A stretch of 10,554 nucleotides of DNA. Source: CAYRIH01 sp964424375. Its GTDB lineage: Bacteria > Patescibacteriota > Kazan-3B-28 > UBA10110. How positions within the stretch are numbered: position 1 is the stretch's first letter; the number at the start of each line of letters is the position of its first letter. The DNA lies in assembly GCA_964424375.1 (NCBI GenBank), contig CAYRIH010000017.1, forward strand, positions 1 through 10,554. The letters run 5' to 3'. Below are positions 6,037 through 10,554 of the stretch, in pieces. The notes under the pieces are model-generated. The model had not been told where the DNA came from and did not search any database. It saw only the letters and a list, made by a program, of their open reading frames with translations. The position numbers were made by a program, and so were the translations under genes.

Positions 6037-6061
6037 CTTAAACATTGATTTTAAGTATAGT
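6033..6061 (+). promoter_or_regulatory. Strong promoter for nusA (TTGACT-N17-TATAGT)
   Basis: TTGACT (6033-6038), a 17-base spacer and TATAGT (6056-6061) make this the best consensus promoter in the window. The -35 box overlaps the yraN stop codon. Transcription should start near 6068, just before the hairpin at 6075. Confidence 0.75.
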
Positions 6062-6074
6062 AAAAATGTACTAG

Positions 6075-6097
6075 AAGTGGGTGTAACCCACTTTTTT
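6075..6097 (+). terminator. Terminator hairpin in the nusA leader (possible attenuator)
   Basis: AAGTGGGT (6075-6082) pairs with ACCCACTT (6086-6093) around GTA and is followed by TTTT (T run 6092-6097). It ends the rplS-rnhB-yraN transcript, but it also lies downstream of the nusA promoter, inside the expected nusA leader. Transcripts from that promoter must therefore pass it before the gene. Confidence 0.85.
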
Positions 6098-6120
6098 AAA
6101 AGCCTAAAGGAGAGATTTTA

Positions 6121-7353
6121 ATGGAAGCATCACAATTTATGTCTGCTATCTCGCAGATTGCTGAAGAAAAAGGCATCCCCAAAGAAGTCATTTTAGAGAC
6201 TGTTGAGGCTGCTTTAGCAGCTGCTTACAGAAAGGATTTTGGTCAGAAGGAGCAGATTGTAGTAGCTAAGATTGATCCTAAAACCGAAAAGACCAGAATT
6301 TTTGTAGTTCATAAAGTAGTAGAAGAAATAGAAGATCCAATGAAAGAAATATCTTTAAAGGAGGCTAAAAAAATCGATAAAAAAGCTAAAATTGGTGGCG
6401 AAGTTCAGGAAGAAGTTTTTCCTCCAGCAGAATATGGTAGAGTAGCTGCTCAGACTGCCAAGCAGGTGATTCTTCAAAGATTGCGAGAAGCAGAAAGAGA
6501 TATTATATATAAAGAATATAAAGATAAAGAGGGTCAGTTAGTGCAAGGCACAGTCCAACAAATTGAAGGGGATGTTGTAATGATAGACATTGGCAAAACT
6601 TCTGGTATTCTTTTCCCTTCAGAACAATCTAGATCAGATAAATATTATATTGGTCAAAGATTTAAAGTCTATGTGGTAGAAGTCCAATCTAGTGGTAAGG
6701 ATCCTCAGGTAATTGTGTCTCGTGCCCGCCCCGAAATGATAAAGAGATTATTTGAAATCGAGGTGCCGGAAATATCAGCTGGGACTGTTGAGATTAAGAC
6801 TATTGCTCGGGAAGCCGGAGTGCGTTCTAAGGTAGCAGTATATTCCAGTGAAGAGGCAATTGATCCAGTGGGCTCATTAGTGGGCCGTCGAGGTGTTAGA
6901 GTTCAGGCAGTAATGGCTGAGATTGGCGAAGAAAAGATTGATATTGTGTTATGGGACGAAGATTCTAAACAGTTTATTATTAATGCTTTGGCGCCTGCTA
7001 AAGTCGATAAAGTTGAACTGGACAAAAAAACTAAAACAGCCAAAATAAAGGTAGCTAGTGACCAACTTTCGTTAGCTATAGGTAAATTAGGTCAAAATGT
7101 TAGGCTAGCTAGCAAATTAACTACTTGGCAGATTGAGGTAGATAAAGAAGGTATGCCCAAGGCTGGTACGGAGAAAGTAATAGTTGATGACGAAAATGAA
7201 AAATCTGAGACTAAAGCTGGTTTAGACAAGGAGATTATTAAACCGTCGTTAGAATCTGATATTTCTAAAACTAAAGATAAGTCCAATAGTAAAACCGAAC
7301 AATCACCACCAGACAAAACTGCCAAACGGGATCAATCCAAAGATAATAAATAA
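6121..7353 (+). CDS. nusA: Transcription elongation/termination factor NusA
   Basis: NusA binds RNA polymerase and nascent RNA and modulates pausing, intrinsic termination and antitermination. The 410-residue product has the domains in order: N-terminal RNAP-binding domain (1-125, with ILETVEAALAAAYRKDFG and AEYGRVAAQTAKQVILQRLREAER), S1 domain (about 136-202, with GTVQQIEGDVVMIDIG), KH1 (about 203-280, with SRARPEMIKRLFEIEVPEI and VGSLVGRRGVRVQAV) and KH2 (about 285-345, with LAIGKLGQNVRLASKL). After about 350 a 60-residue charged, Lys/Asp/Ser-rich tail replaces the acidic repeats of the E. coli form. The ATG has AAGGAG (6107-6112) 8 bases upstream. Upstream lie a promoter and a terminator hairpin that may give autoregulation. 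The usual neighbours rimP and infB are absent from both sides; clpC follows after 8 bases and is probably cotranscribed. Confidence 0.97.
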   Translation: MEASQFMSAISQIAEEKGIPKEVILETVEAALAAAYRKDFGQKEQIVVAKIDPKTEKTRIFVVHKVVEEIEDPMKEISLKEAKKIDKKAKIGGEVQEEVFPPAEYGRVAAQTAKQVILQRLREAERDIIYKEYKDKEGQLVQGTVQQIEGDVVMIDIGKTSGILFPSEQSRSDKYYIGQRFKVYVVEVQSSGKDPQVIVSRARPEMIKRLFEIEVPEISAGTVEIKTIAREAGVRSKVAVYSSEEAIDPVGSLVGRRGVRVQAVMAEIGEEKIDIVLWDEDSKQFIINALAPAKVDKVELDKKTKTAKIKVASDQLSLAIGKLGQNVRLASKLTTWQIEVDKEGMPKAGTEKVIVDDENEKSETKAGLDKEIIKPSLESDISKTKDKSNSKTEQSPPDKTAKRDQSKDNK

Positions 7354-7361
7354 TTATAATA

Positions 7362-9842
7362 ATGGATGGTTATCACTATTTAGATAAGTTTACTACCAAT
7401 GCTAAGAAGGTGCTGACTAATGCTCAAAAGGTTGCTCGAGAGCTGGGTTCGGCACACTTAGGTACAGAGCATTTGTTATTGGCAATGTTGAATATCAAAA
7501 GTGGTTCAGCCTATGAGATATTAAGCAGTTTAGGGATTAGTGCTGAGAAAGCAGATATGATTGTCAGTCTTTCACGTCAAGATAGTTCTGGTACTCGAGT
7601 TGGACTTACACCTGGCGCCAGACGATTGATAGAAACAGCTGTTCTAATGGCAGCCAGATATAGTAGTTATTATATTGGGACGGAGCATTTATTGTTGGCT
7701 ATGATGCAGGATAAACAAAGTCAATCGTATAAGATTATCCAAGAATTAGGAGTAGATCCAAAAAATATTACTCAGATTGCCTTAGAAACAATTAAGGCTA
7801 GTGCGGGTCAAGATGCTCCTATAGGAGCATCATCAGTTGGTAGAGGGGCTAAAACAGCCAGTAAATCTAGTAGTCCTACTCTAGATAATTTTAGTATTAA
7901 TTTAACTAGCTTAGCTCGTGATGGTAAAATTGATCCGATTGTGGGTCGAGATAAAGAAATCCAGAGAATGATTCAGATATTAAACCGTCGAACTAAAAAT
8001 AATCCTGTCCTGATTGGCGATCCTGGTATAGGCAAAACTGCTATAGTTGAGGGGTTGGCTATTAAAATTATAAATAAAGAAGTTCCAGAAAACCTGGCGG
8101 GCAAGAGAATTATGGTATTAAGTCCATCGACAATGGTAGCTGGCACTAAGTATCGAGGGGAATTTGAAGAAAGAATCAATCAAGTTATTGAGGAAGTTAA
8201 AAAAGCTAAAGATGTAATTTTATTTATTGATGAATTACATACTTTAGTGGGGGCTGGAAGTGCTGAAGGTAGTTTGGATGCTGCTAATATCTTAAAGCCG
8301 GCTTTAGCCCGTGGTGATTTGCAATTAGTAGGAGCCACTACTACAGATGAATATCGTAAACATATAGAAAAGGATGCAGCTTTAGAACGAAGATTTCAAC
8401 CAATCGTAGTAAAAGAACCAACCCCTCAAGAGACTATTGGTATTCTTATGGGTATTAAAGAGAAATATGAAGATTATCATAAAGTTATTATTCCAGCAGA
8501 GGCTATCGAATCAGCAGTTAATTTATCAGTCAGGTATATTAATGATCGTTACTTACCAGATAAAGCCATTGATTTAATTGATGAAGCGGCGTCGGCGGTT
8601 AGGATTGCAGCTGGTTTAAGCCATCCTAAATCAGCTAAAGAGAGGTCTCAGTTAGAAAAGATAGTCAGGAATAAGGAATTGGCAATTGAAAGTCAGGATT
8701 ATGAACAAGCAGCTAAGTTGCGAGCTCAGGAATTAAAGCTGCAAAAGAAAATTGAAGCTACTCAAAAAAAAGCTACTGATAATAACAAGACAGAGTGGCC
8801 CAAGGTTATACCTAGTGAAATTGCTAAGGTGGTATCATTATGGACTAATATACCAGTAGGTGAATTGGCTGGTGATGAAATTAAAAATCTATCCAATTTA
8901 GCTGATAAACTGAAAACTAGGATTATTGGCCAGCCCGAAGCAGTGGAGGCAGTAACTTCAGCTATTCGCCGTTCGCGGGTTCAAGTCGGTAATCCTGATA
9001 GGCCGATGGGATCATTTATGCTGTTAGGCCCGACTGGGGTAGGCAAAACGGAATTAGCTAAAGTTCTAGCTGAAGAGGTTTTTCAAGATAAAGATGCTTT
9101 AGTTAGAGTTGATATGAGTGAGTTTATGGAGAAACATAATGTAGCTCGGCTTATTGGTGCTCCAGCTGGTTATGTGGGATATGAAGAAGGCGGCAAGTTA
9201 ACAGAATTAATCAGGCGCAAGCCTTATGCAGTGGTGTTATTGGACGAAGTTGAGAAAGCTCATCCGGACGTTATGAATATCCTGCTTCAGATTTTGGAAG
9301 ATGGTTTTCTGACTGATGCTAAGGGTCGAAAAGTATCTTTTAGGAATACGGTAGTAATTATGACATCTAATATCGGTACCGGAGAACTGAATCGTCAAGC
9401 AGCGGTAGGATTTACAGAAAGTAAGAGGGCTGGCGAAGAATATAAAGTTCTTAAAAGTAAAGTAATTGAAGAATTGAAGAAGAGTTTTCGGCCAGAATTT
9501 CTTAACAGAGTTGATAAAATAGTAGTTTTTAGACCATTGTCTAAGAATGATATCGCCAAGATTGTTGATTTACAAATTAATCAGCTTTCAAATAGGCTGA
9601 CTAAACAAAATATATCTTTAGAAGTTAGCAAGTTAGCTAGGAGTTTTATCGCAGCTCAAGGATTTGATCCAGACAGTGGCGCGCGGCCAATTCGTCGAGT
9701 AATCCAGAATACTATCGAAGACCAGCTGGCAGAAGGTATTTTGCAAGGCAAATTTGGACGTAATGCAAAGATTAAAATAGATAAAAAAGGGAATAAATTG
9801 GTGTTAACTACAGCTGGCCTTAAGGCACTTAGTCATAAGTAG
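7362..9842 (+). CDS. clpC: ClpC-type AAA+ unfoldase (Clp protease ATPase subunit)
   Basis: A double-ring AAA+ ATPase that unfolds proteins, most likely feeding them to ClpP. The order of domains in 826 residues is: paired Clp N-terminal repeats (about 5-145, each with the IGTEHLLLAM or LGTEHLLLAM motif), D1 (Walker A GDPGIGKT 219-226, Walker B VILFIDE 285-291, arginine finger region LERRF 341-345), a UVR-type middle domain (about 429-464, KELAIESQDYEQAAKLR) and D2 (Walker A GPTGVGKT 556-563, Walker B VVLLDE 624-629). The UVR-type insert and the absence of a long ClpB coiled coil identify ClpC. AVGF (681-684) is at the place of the ClpP-docking loop, supporting a ClpP partner, which is not encoded here. 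The ATG lies 8 bases after the nusA stop in an AT-rich stretch with no Shine-Dalgarno site. No adaptor or repressor genes (ctsR, mcsA, mcsB) are adjacent. Confidence 0.96.
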   Translation: MDGYHYLDKFTTNAKKVLTNAQKVARELGSAHLGTEHLLLAMLNIKSGSAYEILSSLGISAEKADMIVSLSRQDSSGTRVGLTPGARRLIETAVLMAARYSSYYIGTEHLLLAMMQDKQSQSYKIIQELGVDPKNITQIALETIKASAGQDAPIGASSVGRGAKTASKSSSPTLDNFSINLTSLARDGKIDPIVGRDKEIQRMIQILNRRTKNNPVLIGDPGIGKTAIVEGLAIKIINKEVPENLAGKRIMVLSPSTMVAGTKYRGEFEERINQVIEEVKKAKDVILFIDELHTLVGAGSAEGSLDAANILKPALARGDLQLVGATTTDEYRKHIEKDAALERRFQPIVVKEPTPQETIGILMGIKEKYEDYHKVIIPAEAIESAVNLSVRYINDRYLPDKAIDLIDEAASAVRIAAGLSHPKSAKERSQLEKIVRNKELAIESQDYEQAAKLRAQELKLQKKIEATQKKATDNNKTEWPKVIPSEIAKVVSLWTNIPVGELAGDEIKNLSNLADKLKTRIIGQPEAVEAVTSAIRRSRVQVGNPDRPMGSFMLLGPTGVGKTELAKVLAEEVFQDKDALVRVDMSEFMEKHNVARLIGAPAGYVGYEEGGKLTELIRRKPYAVVLLDEVEKAHPDVMNILLQILEDGFLTDAKGRKVSFRNTVVIMTSNIGTGELNRQAAVGFTESKRAGEEYKVLKSKVIEELKKSFRPEFLNRVDKIVVFRPLSKNDIAKIVDLQINQLSNRLTKQNISLEVSKLARSFIAAQGFDPDSGARPIRRVIQNTIEDQLAEGILQGKFGRNAKIKIDKKGNKLVLTTAGLKALSHK

Positions 9843-9892
9843 CACATTTTACAATTAGGTTTAGGGATTTATCTATTAATTATTTTTATCTT

Positions 9893-10554
9893 ATGTTTCT
9901 TTGGCAAATTTTTGGAATTATCATTTTTTTATTGGCGATAGCCTATTTTTTGTTTGCTCGCAGATCATTAGAGATTAGAGCAGCAGATTTTGCAGTGATT
10001 ATTTTTGGTGTAGTTGTAGGTTTATCTATAGGGGCATTAATGTCATTGCCTTTATCAAAACTTAGCGATCCATTTGGTCAATGGCTGCCACTTATAATTA
10101 ATATATTTAGTGTAGCAATAGTAATTACTTTTTTTTATAAACAGCGCAAAACTATTTCCAAATCTGTTAGTAACTTTTTTATTTCTATCTTCAACACCAC
10201 TATCAAAAGGGACTTTAAAGAATCTCCGATAATTCCTCGCCCTAAAGATAGAAGCGAAATTATTGTAGATACTTCAGCGATTATCGATGGTCGAATTCTA
10301 GAAATTTCTAGAATAGGTTTTTTAAATGGGACTTTGTTAGTACCTAAATTTGTATTAGAAGAATTACAGAATATTGCAGATTCTCCTAATGATTTACGCC
10401 GTGGTCGTGGTCGAAGAGGCTTGGATATTTTGAGCGAACTTAAAAAAGAAAAAAAAGTAACAGTTAAGATAACGAGTAATGATTTTCCTTCGGAGGGAGA
10501 TGTAGACGCTAAAATTATTCAGTTAGCTAAAAAAAAGAAAGCCAAGTTAATGAC
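9893..10554 (+). CDS. Membrane-anchored PIN-domain protein, YacL-like (3' truncated by window)
   Basis: The window shows 220 residues and the gene runs past its end. Three hydrophobic segments (about 3-22, 33-54 and 64-82) form an N-terminal membrane region. A PIN nuclease domain follows from about 123: VDTSAIIDGRI with Asp126, LVPKFVLEELQNIAD with Glu156 and Glu157, RRGRGRRGLDIL, and GDVDAKII with Asp203 and Asp205. This matches PIN/TRAM proteins like Bacillus YacL, which add a C-terminal TRAM RNA-binding domain; that part lies beyond the window. PIN domains are metal-dependent ribonucleases in many families, but the substrate of this one is not known. The ATG at 9893 is the first plausible start after the clpC stop and has only a U-rich, Shine-Dalgarno-free leader. 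No terminator separates it from clpC, so it is likely cotranscribed. YacL usually has four membrane segments; here I can see three. Confidence 0.88.
   Translation, partial: MFLWQIFGIIIFLLAIAYFLFARRSLEIRAADFAVIIFGVVVGLSIGALMSLPLSKLSDPFGQWLPLIINIFSVAIVITFFYKQRKTISKSVSNFFISIFNTTIKRDFKESPIIPRPKDRSEIIVDTSAIIDGRILEISRIGFLNGTLLVPKFVLEELQNIADSPNDLRRGRGRRGLDILSELKKEKKVTVKITSNDFPSEGDVDAKIIQLAKKKKAKLM

Noticed and set aside
7355..7360. TATAAT just before the clpC start, as a promoter for clpC
   Set aside because: Transcription would begin near 7367, after the ATG at 7362, and no -35 box is visible at the right distance. It is probably just AT-rich spacer.
9848..9875. TTTACA-N16-TATCTA as a promoter for the PIN gene
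   Set aside because: The -10 box matches poorly and the AT-rich spacer offers many such pairs. Cotranscription with clpC is simpler.
10129..10136. Run of eight T in the PIN gene as a programmed slippage site
   Set aside because: The frame continues cleanly through the run into a complete PIN motif set, so no frameshift is needed.

Overview
The window is a bacterial chromosome segment with low to moderate GC, standard genetic code (TGA is used as a stop, for example at rnhB and yraN) and every supported gene on the + strand. The AT-rich housekeeping genes, short spacers, charged tails on L19 and NusA, and nusA standing apart from its usual rimP/infB neighbours suggest a reduced-genome lineage, possibly Candidate Phyla Radiation (Patescibacteria). 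That placement is inference: no rRNA or diagnostic marker is present.

Region 1 (1-1359) is the 3' end of dnaE, the replicative polymerase alpha subunit, with the OB-fold. Region 2 (about 1360-4382) looks accessory. It holds a predicted lipoprotein joining an alpha/beta-hydrolase domain to a C-terminal propeller-like region, closed by a strong terminator. A 200-base regulatory-looking spacer follows, with a candidate promoter, an unused Shine-Dalgarno sequence and two overlapping perfect palindromes. Two small genes of unknown function then lead to a second strong terminator. All three accessory genes have good Shine-Dalgarno sites, unlike several neighbouring housekeeping genes.

Region 3 (about 4393-6036) is rplS (ribosomal protein L19 with a long charged tail), rnhB (RNase HII, starting inside rplS) and yraN (UPF0102 nuclease-like, overlapping rnhB by 4 bases). 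They form a tight overlapping unit behind a good promoter. Region 4 (6033-10554) is nusA, clpC and the start of a membrane PIN-domain protein resembling YacL. The nusA promoter overlaps the yraN stop codon, and a terminator hairpin lies between that promoter and the nusA start. It may end the upstream operon and also act as an attenuator through which NusA controls its own gene.

Functionally, the housekeeping genes cover replication (dnaE), translation (rplS), removal of ribonucleotides from DNA (rnhB), transcription elongation and termination (nusA) and protein quality control (clpC). The best candidates for something undescribed are the two orphan genes with their palindrome-bearing leader, the hydrolase-propeller lipoprotein, and the nusA leader attenuator. 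No RNA genes, CRISPR arrays, insertion sequences or phage genes were seen.
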